Shown here one piece after another: positions 33,528 through 42,696 of a stretch of 64,000 bases of DNA. Position numbers and translations under genes: made by a program. Origin of the DNA: Bifidobacterium dentium JCM 1195 = DSM 20436 (GTDB lineage Bacteria; Actinomycetota; Actinomycetes; Actinomycetales; Bifidobacteriaceae); the NCBI RefSeq assembly GCF_001042595.1, contig NZ_AP012326.1, forward strand, positions 2,356,001-2,420,000, written 5' to 3'. A model generated the notes under the pieces. It worked only from the letters and a program-made list of their open reading frames with translations. It had not been told where the DNA came from and did no database searches. Positions within the stretch are counted from its first letter, which is position 1. Every line of letters starts with the position of its first letter.

Positions 33528-34532
33528 TCATTTGGCCTTTTTGGCATTGTGCTGCCGATAGATGTCGACCAGGACTGCGGCGATGACCACAATGCCGAGG
33601 AACACCTTCTGCCATGGGTCAGGCACGGACATGATTTGCAGACCATTGTTGATCGTGGTGATAATCAACGCACCGATTACGGTACCCGTAATGGAGGCCC
33701 GTCCACCGGCAAGAGAGGCACCGCCGATGACAGCTGCCGCGATGGCGTACATCTCATATCCGGAGCCAGTAGCTGGCTGAGCCGCAGACAGACGCGAAGT
33801 CATCACCACGCCGGACAGGCCGGTAAAGCAACCCGCCAGAACGTAGACGGCCCACTTCCAACGACGTACGTTCACGCCGGACATACGGGTGGCTTCTTCG
33901 TTGGAACCCATGGATAGTGCGTACCGGCCCAGTCGGGTCTTGTTCAGCACAATCCACGAAATCACAGCTACGGCGAGGAAGATCCACACTGCATTGGGAA
34001 TTCCCAAAATCTGCGTGCCGCGTGCGATTTGGTCGAAGCCAACTTCATCAGTGGTATATACGGGCTTGGAACCGGACAAAATCAGTGCGACGCCTTGCGC
34101 AACCAGCATCATCGCCAATGTCGCAATCATGGGCTGAACGCCAAAACCCGCAATGAGCAGACCGTTGATCCAACCAAGCACCGCACCGGAAAGGATGCCG
34201 GCCAATACCGCCAACCAGATGGGCAGATGGAATGCCGTCATGCACATGGCAGTGATGACGCCCGTCATGGCCATGCCCAGGCCAGGAGTGATATCGATGC
34301 CACCCGTGGCGATGGTGAATGTCACACCAAGCGCCTGAATGCCCGTCACCGCGGAAGCCAGTAGCAGCGCCACGATATTGCCCATGCGCATGAAGTGTGG
34401 ATCGGCGATGGAAAATCCGATGAGGAGCACAATCCATGTAGCGAAAATCAGCAACTGCTGCAACGAATTGGAGTTGAACCGCTTGCGCAAAGAGTTCTTC
34501 GCCATATCGAGGGTTTCATTGGTCGACGTCAT
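33528..34532 (-). CDS. Sugar ABC transporter permease, RbsC type
   Basis: The 334-residue protein has about nine or ten membrane segments and the BPD_transp_2 family signature GISDITPGL-like sequence (here GGIDITPGLGM) and LNKTRLGRYALSMGSNEEATRMSG, including the EAA-like ATPase-contact loop with the conserved G and N. GGAG lies 5 nt before the ATG. It forms the membrane channel of the ribose-type importer encoded with the genes on both sides. Confidence 0.9.
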   Translation of the reverse strand: MTSTNETLDMAKNSLRKRFNSNSLQQLLIFATWIVLLIGFSIADPHFMRMGNIVALLLASAVTGIQALGVTFTIATGGIDITPGLGMAMTGVITAMCMTAFHLPIWLAVLAGILSGAVLGWINGLLIAGFGVQPMIATLAMMLVAQGVALILSGSKPVYTTDEVGFDQIARGTQILGIPNAVWIFLAVAVISWIVLNKTRLGRYALSMGSNEEATRMSGVNVRRWKWAVYVLAGCFTGLSGVVMTSRLSAAQPATGSGYEMYAIAAAVIGGASLAGGRASITGTVIGALIITTINNGLQIMSVPDPWQKVFLGIVVIAAVLVDIYRQHNAKKAK

Positions 34533-34546
34533 TTTGACTCCTTTGT

Positions 34547-36067
34547 CTATTTACGGAATGTGGTGGCGAGCTCCATGATGTTTTCCTGAGTCGCCTCGCT
34601 ATGGTCAAGTTCGCCGGTGATGGATCCGTTGCACATCACCAGGATGCGGTCGGAGACTCGAAGCAATTCCTCGAGCTCGGACGAAATCACGATGATGGCA
34701 TGACCATCGTGCGCGAGTTCATCCAGAAGTTCATAGATTTCCTGTTTAGCTCCCACGTCGATGCCTCGGGTCGGCTCGTCGAAGATCAGTACGTCGCAAT
34801 CGCGCGCAAGCCATTTTGCAATGACCACTTTCTGCTGATTGCCGCCGGACAGGTTTTTCACCAACTGTTTTGAGCTCGGGGTTTTGATACTCAACGCATC
34901 GATATATTGCTTCGATGTCCTTGCGATTGCCGTATCTCGGATCCAGCCAATCGCATTGACATAGTTCTTCAGCGAGGCGAGCGCAACATTGTCATCAATC
35001 GTTTTGTCGAGAACCAGACCATACTGTTTGCGATCTTCAGACAGATACGCTATTCCGGCTTCCACCGCATCGGATGGTCTGCGTATGTCAACGGTCTTGC
35101 CGCCAACCATCACCTGTCCTGCGCTACGGGAGTCAGCCCCGATAATGGCACGAGCCAGTTCGGTTCGCCCGGCGCCAGCCAAACCACCAAATCCTAGGAT
35201 TTCTCCAGGATAGACATCGAATGATGCATCCTTGACCATCGCATTCGTGATGTTTCGCACGCTCATCGCGGCAGGTGCGCCTTCGACTCGAGCCGACGGA
35301 CGGGAGTAGGCAGTGATGTCTCGGCCGACCATGAGCTTGACAATTTCATCTCTGCTGGTCTCCTCCGTCTTGACTTCTTTGACGAAGCGCCCATCGCGGA
35401 ATACGGTGATGCGGTTCGATATGCGCATCAGCTCCTCCATACGATGCGAGATATAGATCACCGCAGTCGTTGGAGAGACGAAATCGTGAATGAGCTTGAA
35501 CAGTGCATCTACCTCGCGATCGGTTAGGGCCGCCGTCGGCTCGTCCATCACCAAAAGCTGGGAATCAAAAGAAATCGCCTTGGCGATTTCCACCATCTGC
35601 TGGCTGGCTACCGGCAGATCGCGCACCAACACTTTGGAACTGAAAGTCACGCCGATGGATTTAAGCAGCTCGTCCGCTTTGGCAGCAGCCTGTTCCTCGG
35701 AGAGGAATACGCCTGTCTTGCCCATCGGTTCACGCCCGAGGAAAATGTTCTGGGCCACTGTGAGGTCCGGCACCAGATTGAGCTCCTGATGTATCAGACT
35801 GACGCCTTTGGATTGTGCATCGGCAGGCCCATCCGGCTGGTAAGGTTGGCCTTTGAAGGTAATCGTACCCCCGTTTGCCTTGTGGACTCCTCCGATGATT
35901 TTCATCAGCGTCGATTTTCCAGCACCGTTCTCACCCATCAGAGCATGGACTTCGCCGGGGCGGATCTTCAATGACACTCCATCAAGTGCAAGGACTCCAG
36001 GAAACTTCTTGGTGACGTTGGACACTTCCAACAGCAAAGAAGTCCGGTCAGTAGTGGAATCGATCAT
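34547..36067 (-). CDS. Sugar ABC transporter ATPase, RbsA type (two domains)
   Basis: The 506-residue protein has two ABC domains. The first has Walker A GENGAGKST, signature LPVASQQMVEIAKA and Walker B LLVMDEPTAAL. The second has the usual degenerate Walker A (GGLAGAGRTE), signature LSGGNQQKVVIAKWL and Walker B VLIFDEPTRGID. This is the normal RbsA/MglA layout. I chose ATG 36067 (MIDSTT), which has TGGAG 5 nt upstream, over the frame opening at 36124. It is 14 bp upstream of the permease gene. Confidence 0.93.
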   Translation of the reverse strand: MIDSTTDRTSLLLEVSNVTKKFPGVLALDGVSLKIRPGEVHALMGENGAGKSTLMKIIGGVHKANGGTITFKGQPYQPDGPADAQSKGVSLIHQELNLVPDLTVAQNIFLGREPMGKTGVFLSEEQAAAKADELLKSIGVTFSSKVLVRDLPVASQQMVEIAKAISFDSQLLVMDEPTAALTDREVDALFKLIHDFVSPTTAVIYISHRMEELMRISNRITVFRDGRFVKEVKTEETSRDEIVKLMVGRDITAYSRPSARVEGAPAAMSVRNITNAMVKDASFDVYPGEILGFGGLAGAGRTELARAIIGADSRSAGQVMVGGKTVDIRRPSDAVEAGIAYLSEDRKQYGLVLDKTIDDNVALASLKNYVNAIGWIRDTAIARTSKQYIDALSIKTPSSKQLVKNLSGGNQQKVVIAKWLARDCDVLIFDEPTRGIDVGAKQEIYELLDELAHDGHAIIVISSELEELLRVSDRILVMCNGSITGELDHSEATQENIMELATTFRK

Positions 36068-36147
36068 ATTTGCTCCAGATTTGATATGGTCGGCGCAGGA
36101 GCCCTGCGCTTCCGCACCGACCAATTACCGATTGGATATAGAATGCA

Positions 36148-37362
36148 TCAGTCGGTCAGCTTGGCCTGGCTCGGCGGAAGCACCAGCTTGCCAAGCACGC
36201 CGAACTTCGTCGCACCGCATGCCGCCGGAATGTTGTCGGCGATGCTGCGCTTCGTGGAGAAGGCGATCGTAGCAAACTTGATAGCCTCCTTATACTGCGG
36301 CGGAATGCCGATGACGTCGGAAGTTTCCAACTTGACGCCTTCTGGCAGGCGTTCGGCGATCATCGTCATCAATGTAGCGTTACGCACGCCACCGCCGGAA
36401 GCGATCAAGCGATCAACGCCCAAGCCCGTCGGGAGAATGAATTCACTGAACGCACGGGCGATGGCCTCGGCGCTGAACGCGGTGATGGTGGCCAGCTTAT
36501 CCTCACTAGACAGGTTGGCGTACTTATCGAGCATCGACTGGGTGTACTCGGCACCGAAATCGAGACGCCACGCGCATCTTGGAATCTCGCGTTTGAAGAA
36601 CGGATGCTCGAGCATCTCGGCAAGCATCTCCTCATTGACGGTGCCCTGTGCGGCGACTTCGCCGTTGGCGTCATATTCCTTGCCATACAGTACGCGCATG
36701 GCCTGATCGATCATGACATTGCCCGGACCGCAATCGAATGCGCGCATCTTGGAACGATCAGCGCAGGCGACATGGCAGTTAGAGATGCCTCCGATGTTCA
36801 GAGTCGCGGTTGGCTTGTCGTTGCGGAACAGCACATAGTCAAAGTATTGCATCAGCGGAGCGCCCGTACCCTGCAACGTATGGTCTACGCTACGGAACTG
36901 CGTTACGACTGGGGCATCGGTCAGCACGGAAACCACACCCGGTTCACCGATTTGCAGACCACAGGGATATCCGTATTTGGTCCACATCTCGTAGAATGGA
37001 GAGGATGCATCGTACTGCTTCATCTGATCATGTTCCGGCGGTTCCTGGTAAATGGTCTGGCCGTCGTACCCGATGACGTCGATATCCTTGCCGGTGAGGT
37101 TATGCTTCTTCATCAATTCAGAAGCAGCTTGCGCGAACACTGCGCCACATACATAGTTCAGACGGGTCAGTTTGAAAATACCTAGGGTATCGTCAAATGC
37201 CGCAAGCACCTGCTGTTGAATGTCTTCCGGCCAGTCGATGGACAAGGCATCGATATACTTCGGCGGCAGAACACTGCCGTCTTCAGCCTGATTGATCTCA
37301 ATAAGTACGGCGTCGACACCGTCAAATGAGGATCCGCTGTTCAGACCGATTGCATATGCCAT
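36148..37362 (-). CDS. anmK: Anhydro-N-acetylmuramic acid kinase family protein
   Basis: The 404-residue protein matches the AnmK family, which hydrolytically opens and phosphorylates a 1,6-anhydrosugar. Visible motifs are the phosphate loop GLNSGSSFDGVDAVL (usually GLMSGTSLDG), the catalytic D160 in RSVDHTLQGTGAPL, NIGGISN, FDCGPGNVMID and GGGVRNATLM. AnmK normally recycles anhydroMurNAc from peptidoglycan, but levoglucosan kinases belong to the same family. Its operon carries a ribose-type importer, which cell-wall recycling loci usually lack, so an imported anhydrosugar is a reasonable guess. AAGGAG lies 7 nt before the ATG. Confidence 0.85.
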   Translation of the reverse strand: MAYAIGLNSGSSFDGVDAVLIEINQAEDGSVLPPKYIDALSIDWPEDIQQQVLAAFDDTLGIFKLTRLNYVCGAVFAQAASELMKKHNLTGKDIDVIGYDGQTIYQEPPEHDQMKQYDASSPFYEMWTKYGYPCGLQIGEPGVVSVLTDAPVVTQFRSVDHTLQGTGAPLMQYFDYVLFRNDKPTATLNIGGISNCHVACADRSKMRAFDCGPGNVMIDQAMRVLYGKEYDANGEVAAQGTVNEEMLAEMLEHPFFKREIPRCAWRLDFGAEYTQSMLDKYANLSSEDKLATITAFSAEAIARAFSEFILPTGLGVDRLIASGGGVRNATLMTMIAERLPEGVKLETSDVIGIPPQYKEAIKFATIAFSTKRSIADNIPAACGATKFGVLGKLVLPPSQAKLTD

Positions 37363-37390
37363 GGTTGTACTCCTTTGTTGATAATTGATA

Positions 37391-37403
37391 TGCTAAACGT
37401 TTA
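37391..37403. promoter_or_regulatory. Candidate LacI-family operator upstream of anmK
   Basis: TGCTAAACGTTTA is a palindromic core (TAAACGTTTA) identical to half of the sites at 38645 and 38675. It lies 29 bp before the anmK start, suitable for blocking its promoter. Confidence 0.7.
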
Positions 37404-37587
37404 TTTTCTCAGCATGGCAAACGTTGTACCGCCTAATGCCGATGAGAAGAGGAGAACCCGCCTCCGCCAATCGATGGCGTCAGCCCACAGTTCATCCCAC
37501 ACGAAGAATTCGTCGAATCAACTGGATTACCGAACTGCAACTTCGCAGTCGAAATCCTTCGACACTATCGAAAAACCTTGGTTGTTA

Positions 37588-38631
37588 TCAACTGCTCCTC
37601 TCTGTGTTTTCATTCCAATTCACACACGAACGGCGCTCAATCAGCCTTACCGGAATGATGAGGTTTTGCCCGGCCAACGCATTGCCACGAATGGCATCCA
37701 CCACGAAACGGCCTGCCTGTCGGCCAATCTCATCCATATTCTGCGAAATGACCGTCAGCGGAGGAGTGAGCATAGGAGCCCAGTCGAAATCATCCATGGC
37801 GATCAACGAGATATCGCGACCGATATGGAAGCCGTTCTCCTGCAAAGCACGGAAAGACCCCATTGCCATCATCGTGTTCAGAGCGAATACCGCATCGCAA
37901 CGGGATGAACCGTCGCTCTCCTGAAGTTTGCGAGACATGTTTTCGTAAGCGGACTCAGGGTTGTTGTCGCACTCCACCACCGTCACATCAGCTCCGCAAC
38001 GTTCGGCGGCTTCACGAAGACCTGTGATACGAGCCTTGCAGGTAGGCCAGGAAGACGGATAAGAGACCGCCGCAATATTCTTGTGCCCCAAACTCCCCAA
38101 GTAATCACCGGCGATTTTTCCCGCCTGTCGATTGTCGCTTCCGACAAAAGGCCATTCTCCAGCCACTGCCGAAGGGGAATCCACAAAAACAACCGGCACA
38201 TGGAACGATTCTATGATCTTCAAAGCGGATTTACTCAAGGCATACGTTGCCACAATTGCCGCAGGGCGCTGCTCGAACAGTAGGCGCAAGGACTGTTCTT
38301 CAGACTCACCCATTCCCGCACGGTCCTTCAACATGTCGCTGACCACGGCATAGTATCCATATTCACGCAGGGTGCTATCAATCACCTGAGCAAGCATGGA
38401 GTAGTACTGGTTTCGGCCGCTTGCAGTAAGAATGCCAACGGTGTGGCTGTTCCTCTTACGCAGACCGGCAGCCATTTCATTACGCACGTAACCCAGCTCG
38501 GAAGCCGCGCGCTCCACACGTGCCCGCGTGGATGCGGCCACTCCGCTTTCGCCGCGAAGGGCACGCGACGCAACATACACGGAAACGCCGGCGGCAGCAC
38601 CCACATCTTTGAGTGTCGGCCTCGTATTCAT
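37588..38631 (-). CDS. LacI-family regulator of the anmK-ABC operon
   Basis: The 347-residue protein has a LacI headpiece (TLKDVGAAAGVSVYVASRAL, residues 5-24), a hinge and a sugar-sensing domain with IPVFVD-like strand sequence and ending near GRDISLIAMDDFDWAPMLTPP. I chose ATG 38631 because AAGGAGCG precedes it by 6 nt; the frame opens at 38676 inside the operator. It lies upstream of anmK in the same direction, with a 225-bp gap that contains the anmK operator, so the regulator and the operon have separate promoters. Confidence 0.88.
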   Translation of the reverse strand: MNTRPTLKDVGAAAGVSVYVASRALRGESGVAASTRARVERAASELGYVRNEMAAGLRKRNSHTVGILTASGRNQYYSMLAQVIDSTLREYGYYAVVSDMLKDRAGMGESEEQSLRLLFEQRPAAIVATYALSKSALKIIESFHVPVVFVDSPSAVAGEWPFVGSDNRQAGKIAGDYLGSLGHKNIAAVSYPSSWPTCKARITGLREAAERCGADVTVVECDNNPESAYENMSRKLQESDGSSRCDAVFALNTMMAMGSFRALQENGFHIGRDISLIAMDDFDWAPMLTPPLTVISQNMDEIGRQAGRFVVDAIRGNALAGQNLIIPVRLIERRSCVNWNENTERSS

Positions 38632-38644
38632 CGCTCGCTCCTTT

Positions 38645-38687
38645 GCTAAACGTTTGTGATGATTCCAAGATATCACAAACGTTTAGC
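38645..38687. promoter_or_regulatory. Paired inverted operators before the LacI gene
   Basis: The 16-nt arms GCTAAACGTTTGTGAT (38645-38660) and its reverse complement (38672-38687) flank 11 nt. Each arm contains its own near-palindromic AAACGTTT core. They sit 14 bp before the regulator start, so autoregulation is likely. Confidence 0.7.
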
Positions 38688-39140
38688 ATGCACTATCAGC
38701 GTGTCGTTTCGGATTTCTCGTGATTCATTGCACATATTCCGTCGTTCAGCAACTTTGCGATGACGAATTTCCGGCGAACGGCTCTTCTGCCCACCGCTGA
38801 TTCCCTCTTTGTTGGGTCACAAAAACACTTCTCCGATGCAACAACACTCGTTCACCATGGCAAGGAGTGATCCGAACAGGCTTTCTTCCGATAGGAATGG
38901 CACCGGGACGCACTGCCGGTCGAACCAATGGCAGACACATGGGTTATGGAGAGCGCACGATTCGCCCTGAAAGGTCCTCAGGCGAATCGTGCACGGAGGC
39001 CATATGTTAGGGGGTATATATTCAGGTCTTTTGCCATCTTGCATGGCCGATTTCCCTATCATTAAGCCCTCCATCTCACATATGAAAAACATGATTCCCC
39101 AAAATGTCGATTCTGGGAAATCATGCATGCATCCTGTCTC
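38688..39140. other. Intergenic region with repeat and hairpin
   Basis: No gene is supported; the 103-codon frame at 38817-39128 is explained by the repeat and has no ribosome site. The region holds copy 2 of the 49-nt hairpin repeat (38955-39003) and an 11-bp imperfect stem at 39091-39124 that may terminate the GH36 gene. Confidence 0.5.
38955..39003. repeat. Dispersed hairpin repeat, copy 2
   Basis: All 49 bases match 32230-32278. The stem is GCACGATTCGCC with its complement, and the loop is CTGAAAGGTCCTCA-like. Confidence 0.85.
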
Positions 39141-41594
39141 CTATGTATGCCGAATGGCGAAGATTCGGGCCGAAGGACACTCGGTGGTAGCCGCGGTCAG
39201 ACGAACGGTTTCCGGATCGAGCCGTTCAATGGTCCACGGCTTGGTTTCGGGTGCATGATCGGGATTGCCCGGATCGGGGAAAATCTGTTCGATCTCATCA
39301 CCTTGGGCCAAAGGCATGCAGAGGGATGGGGTGCCGCCTCGACGCCAGATGATGATGTAATCAGTCTGAGGGCCCGTATCCGATGAACCGCCTTCCGTCT
39401 CGCTCCGCCAACGGGAGGCGGCTTCCGTATGGCGCAGGCCGGAGGTAAGCCACTCCGCGTTGAAACCAGGCAGACCGGCGGGCCAGAACGGCACAAGGGC
39501 GGACTGTTCGGCGAGAATTCGCCGATGCAGGGCGATGGCATCGCGCACCAAGCTCAGTCGCGGTTCGGTCATGCGATCGATGAATCCAGACAGATACAGG
39601 CGGCCCATCACGCCAGTCGCCAGCGTGAACACGGCCGTCTCATCGTTCATTTCCTCTTGGGCGTAGCCCCAATTGCCTTGCTGTTCCGGTGGAATCGTCA
39701 GCCCTGCCCCGGCCGCAATGGCGGCGTACACCAGCGGATCGCACTGATCGGAAGTCGACTGCAGGTCCAGCCGCGACAGCTGCGCGTAATCGGCGCGCAT
39801 GGCTCCGGAACCGCAATTCTCGATCATCACATCCGGATGGCGGCGGCGCAAGTCATCAAGCCAATCCAAGTAGGCGCGGCAATGCGCGAGCAGACCTTCA
39901 CCGGCCGACCCGGCATCGACATCGGTGCCGACCCCGGGAATGGTGTTGTAATCGAATTTGAAGAAGACCGCACCGAAATCGTCGATCAGCCGATCGACGG
40001 TACGCGTGACATGCGCACGGGCTTCGGGCGAACGGAAATCAAGCAGATAGCGCCCGGAATCGCACACGCGCACACCATGACGCTGGAAGAAGGCGCTGTC
40101 CGGAAGCGTTTTGGCGAGCGGTGATTGCACACCGATCACCTCGGGTTCGAGCCACAATCCCAAACCCATGCCATGCTCGCGAATGATGTCGGCCAATCCC
40201 TGCAATCCGACTTCGCCGAAACGATTCGTGGAGGCCCGCCATTCGCCGACCATATCCCACCAGCCGCCGTCGGTGCTGTCATACCAGCCCGCGTCGATGC
40301 AGAAGATGTCGGCGCCGACGCCCGCTGCACCTTCGACCAGTGGCAGCTCCTTGTCGATGCGAGGGTCACCGAACAACGTATTCATATAATCGTTGTAAAT
40401 CACCAAGCCTTGCGTTCGCTCGAATTCCGCGGTACGACCCAGCTCGCGGGCCTTGGCCGCCCGCAGGGCGCGACGTTGCAGCGTCATTTCCGCGACGGCA
40501 TCCTGCCAGTCACCGGCAACGATGGCGAACGATACCGGCACGGATTCGAAATCGTTGCCTTCGCCTAGATTCGTAAACCACTGATGATCCTGATATTCCG
40601 GACCGAACGCGGCGATATGCAGACCCGGATCATCCTCGCCGACCTCCCATTCCCACGGACCGTTGTGCTCGATCTGCCACATCACGGAAAAGTCGCGGAC
40701 CTTACGGGAACGGTGACGCTTCGATTCCTCAACCTGCACGATGCCCGCCGGTTCATGCATGCCAGTGCTCCATGTGGAGGTGGAGCTCAGTGCGAAACGG
40801 GAACTGGATTGACCGGGGTTGATGCGCTGATTACGATCGCGCACACTGGTTTCACGAAGCGGCCGCATATGCCAGTCGTTCTCCACGGCCCAAGCCGCGT
40901 CACCCCAGAGCAGGTGGGAACTTTCCACCGTTCCGCCGTTAACGGTCAAGGGCACGGTGAGGTTCATGGAGGAGACCGCCTCGACGGAGAACGGTTCCGG
41001 CGAGCGCAACCTGGTGTGGGTTCGTACGGCCGACAGACCCGGATAGGCTTCAAAAACGCTGGTTACGGTCAGACCGGGTTGAGGGGCATCCGTAGCGTTG
41101 CCGGGAATCGTTGGCGATGCTTCGATGCCTTGCGCCCGTTCGCAATGCGGGGAAGGGGCAGCGTCTTCGGAAGGGCGGTCCCGTTCCGTGGCAACGGGTT
41201 CGAATTCGCGGCCCATCGGCTGAAGCGCATCGTAGGAGGCGAATTGGGTGATTTCCAAACGGTACGGATCGCCGGAATCCTCTGCCGGCTCGCTGGCATG
41301 GGCCGAAACGAAACGCAACTTGCCGCCGGCAACGGTGGCTATCAGCGATAGACGGTTGTCTTGCGATCCGGTGTTGGCGGCGCGTACCTCGACGATTGGC
41401 CGCGCATCGCGTTCTACCACCGCAACAGCCCCCGATAAGCCCCCTTCCGCGGCGGCCATGCCTCGACCGGCGACATTGGCAAGCCGGACCGGGGAATCCC
41501 CCGTAACATCAAACAGCATGGAAATCACGCCATTGCCCCATGCAAGACGACCGTCCGATTGAGGAAGCAGTGGAATCATGTTGCCATCGGCCAT
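39141..41594 (-). CDS. GH36 alpha-galactosidase
   Basis: The 817-residue protein follows the GH36 plan: a beta-sandwich N-terminal domain to about residue 380, a TIM barrel and a C-terminal sheet. The nucleophile is D548 (FFKFDYN) and the acid/base D616 (STSDQCD). WYDSTDGGWWDMVGEW and LWLEPEVIG are further family motifs. There is no signal peptide, so it cleaves imported alpha-galactosides such as raffinose-type sugars or galactosylated side chains. A Ser/Glu/Pro-rich insertion lies near residues 135-165. AAGGAG precedes the ATG. Confidence 0.93.
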   Translation of the reverse strand: MADGNMIPLLPQSDGRLAWGNGVISMLFDVTGDSPVRLANVAGRGMAAAEGGLSGAVAVVERDARPIVEVRAANTGSQDNRLSLIATVAGGKLRFVSAHASEPAEDSGDPYRLEITQFASYDALQPMGREFEPVATERDRPSEDAAPSPHCERAQGIEASPTIPGNATDAPQPGLTVTSVFEAYPGLSAVRTHTRLRSPEPFSVEAVSSMNLTVPLTVNGGTVESSHLLWGDAAWAVENDWHMRPLRETSVRDRNQRINPGQSSSRFALSSTSTWSTGMHEPAGIVQVEESKRHRSRKVRDFSVMWQIEHNGPWEWEVGEDDPGLHIAAFGPEYQDHQWFTNLGEGNDFESVPVSFAIVAGDWQDAVAEMTLQRRALRAAKARELGRTAEFERTQGLVIYNDYMNTLFGDPRIDKELPLVEGAAGVGADIFCIDAGWYDSTDGGWWDMVGEWRASTNRFGEVGLQGLADIIREHGMGLGLWLEPEVIGVQSPLAKTLPDSAFFQRHGVRVCDSGRYLLDFRSPEARAHVTRTVDRLIDDFGAVFFKFDYNTIPGVGTDVDAGSAGEGLLAHCRAYLDWLDDLRRRHPDVMIENCGSGAMRADYAQLSRLDLQSTSDQCDPLVYAAIAAGAGLTIPPEQQGNWGYAQEEMNDETAVFTLATGVMGRLYLSGFIDRMTEPRLSLVRDAIALHRRILAEQSALVPFWPAGLPGFNAEWLTSGLRHTEAASRWRSETEGGSSDTGPQTDYIIIWRRGGTPSLCMPLAQGDEIEQIFPDPGNPDHAPETKPWTIERLDPETVRLTAATTECPSARIFAIRHT

Positions 41595-41597
41595 AGT

Positions 41598-41665
41598 GCA
41601 GCTCCTTCGCTCTCCAACATTCGTTGGACAATACGCATCGTTTTACGCAATAAAGACTAGCTTAC
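41598..41665 (-). promoter_or_regulatory. Control region of the GH36 gene
   Basis: Three TGCGTA elements occur on the minus strand between 41,628 and 41,665, and CCAACATTCGTTGG forms a short palindrome at about 41,613-41,626. They could be regulator sites. No known operator consensus fits exactly. Confidence 0.35.
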
Positions 41666-41824
41666 GCAGTGCATGCGAGGGGGCGGTGCGCGTGTGTCCG
41701 CTCAACCGAGCATGCAATCCCCCGATATGAGGGCCGTATGGCCAGGCGTCAGCCTCTCTTCAGCCCGACAGCATGACGATCAGAGCGGAAAAGGCTGCCG
41801 CGGCACGGCCAACCAAGCCGAACG

Positions 41825-42562
41825 CTACTCGAATCGCAGATATTCGACGAATCTGACCGGCATCTCCTTGCTCTTGGTGACGTTGCTGAATCCGAGGATC
41901 ATCTGCTGCTGCGGCAATCCTTTGACAGACTTCCACACCTTCGACTTGGACAGGTCAAACCCTACGGCCTTCTTCACATCCGTAACCGGATTGCCCTTGG
42001 CATCGACCAGCGAATCCCTGATCCGTTCCAGTTGCGCCTCGCCCATTATCTCCGCCGGCTTGGTAATGTCACCTCGATTATTGACTTCCGCGAACGTATC
42101 GGCATCGGTGACGATCATGTTGATCTGCCCGGCGGAGACCATGGCGAGCAGACGTGCGGAACCGTCCTGCGTATTTTCGGAATCACCGATGGAGATGGAC
42201 GTGTCCATTTGCACCAGCCGGCTGTCGGAGATTTTCTCCGCCTTGACGAAGTCGGAGCCGAGCCGGTCGAGCTGGTCGGCGTACCCGCCCATATTGATGC
42301 CTTCGACGCTCAGTTCGGCGCGTGGCCCCTTGGTGAGGTAGGAAACGCCGAACGCGGCGACGATGACGACCACAACGGCGATAATGACGGCATAGGAAAG
42401 AAAGTTTTCCTTGAAATACGGCCATTTTTCAGCCATCGGCAACTCATGTAGCGTCTTCCATTTCGACTGCTTCGCGTACACGTTGGATCGGGAAAGCTCG
42501 GCTACGGCCGCCTTCTGCTCGTCGGAAAGTGCATAGTCATCATCATGCCGTCCATCGGCCAT
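41825..42562 (-). CDS. Membrane-anchored protein of unknown function
   Basis: The 245-residue protein has an acidic cytosolic N-terminus of about 60 residues, one membrane segment near residues 56-78 (YAVIIAVVVVIVAAFGVSYL) and an extracytoplasmic domain of about 165 residues. I recognise no family motif. Small outer domains of this kind occur in Bifidobacterium next to transport genes, but that does not define a role. ATG 42562 has GAGG 6 nt upstream; the in-frame start at 42589 does not. Confidence 0.65.
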   Translation of the reverse strand: MADGRHDDDYALSDEQKAAVAELSRSNVYAKQSKWKTLHELPMAEKWPYFKENFLSYAVIIAVVVVIVAAFGVSYLTKGPRAELSVEGINMGGYADQLDRLGSDFVKAEKISDSRLVQMDTSISIGDSENTQDGSARLLAMVSAGQINMIVTDADTFAEVNNRGDITKPAEIMGEAQLERIRDSLVDAKGNPVTDVKKAVGFDLSKSKVWKSVKGLPQQQMILGFSNVTKSKEMPVRFVEYLRFE

Positions 42563-42595
42563 ATTGATCCTCGTTTTCATCACTGCCATTTACGC

Positions 42596-42659
42596 ATTCT
42601 GCGGGCAGTCTACACCATCGCCTTTCGTTTTCGCTGGGGGTATGGACTGCCCGCAGAAT
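42596..42659. repeat. Perfect 15-bp inverted repeat
   Basis: ATTCTGCGGGCAGTC (42596-42610) and its exact complement (42645-42659) flank 34 nt. It lies between the GH127 stop and the membrane protein start, both minus strand, so it may be a terminator or a 5' leader structure. No T-run follows. Confidence 0.7.
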
Positions 42660-42696
42660 TTCGTATGCCGTCCAACGGGATGTTGGCCGTCAAACG

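Noticed and set aside
38817..39128. 103-codon minus-strand gene
   Set aside because: Its similarity to a frame at 32170-32397 comes from the shared 49-nt hairpin repeat. Neither frame has a ribosome site.
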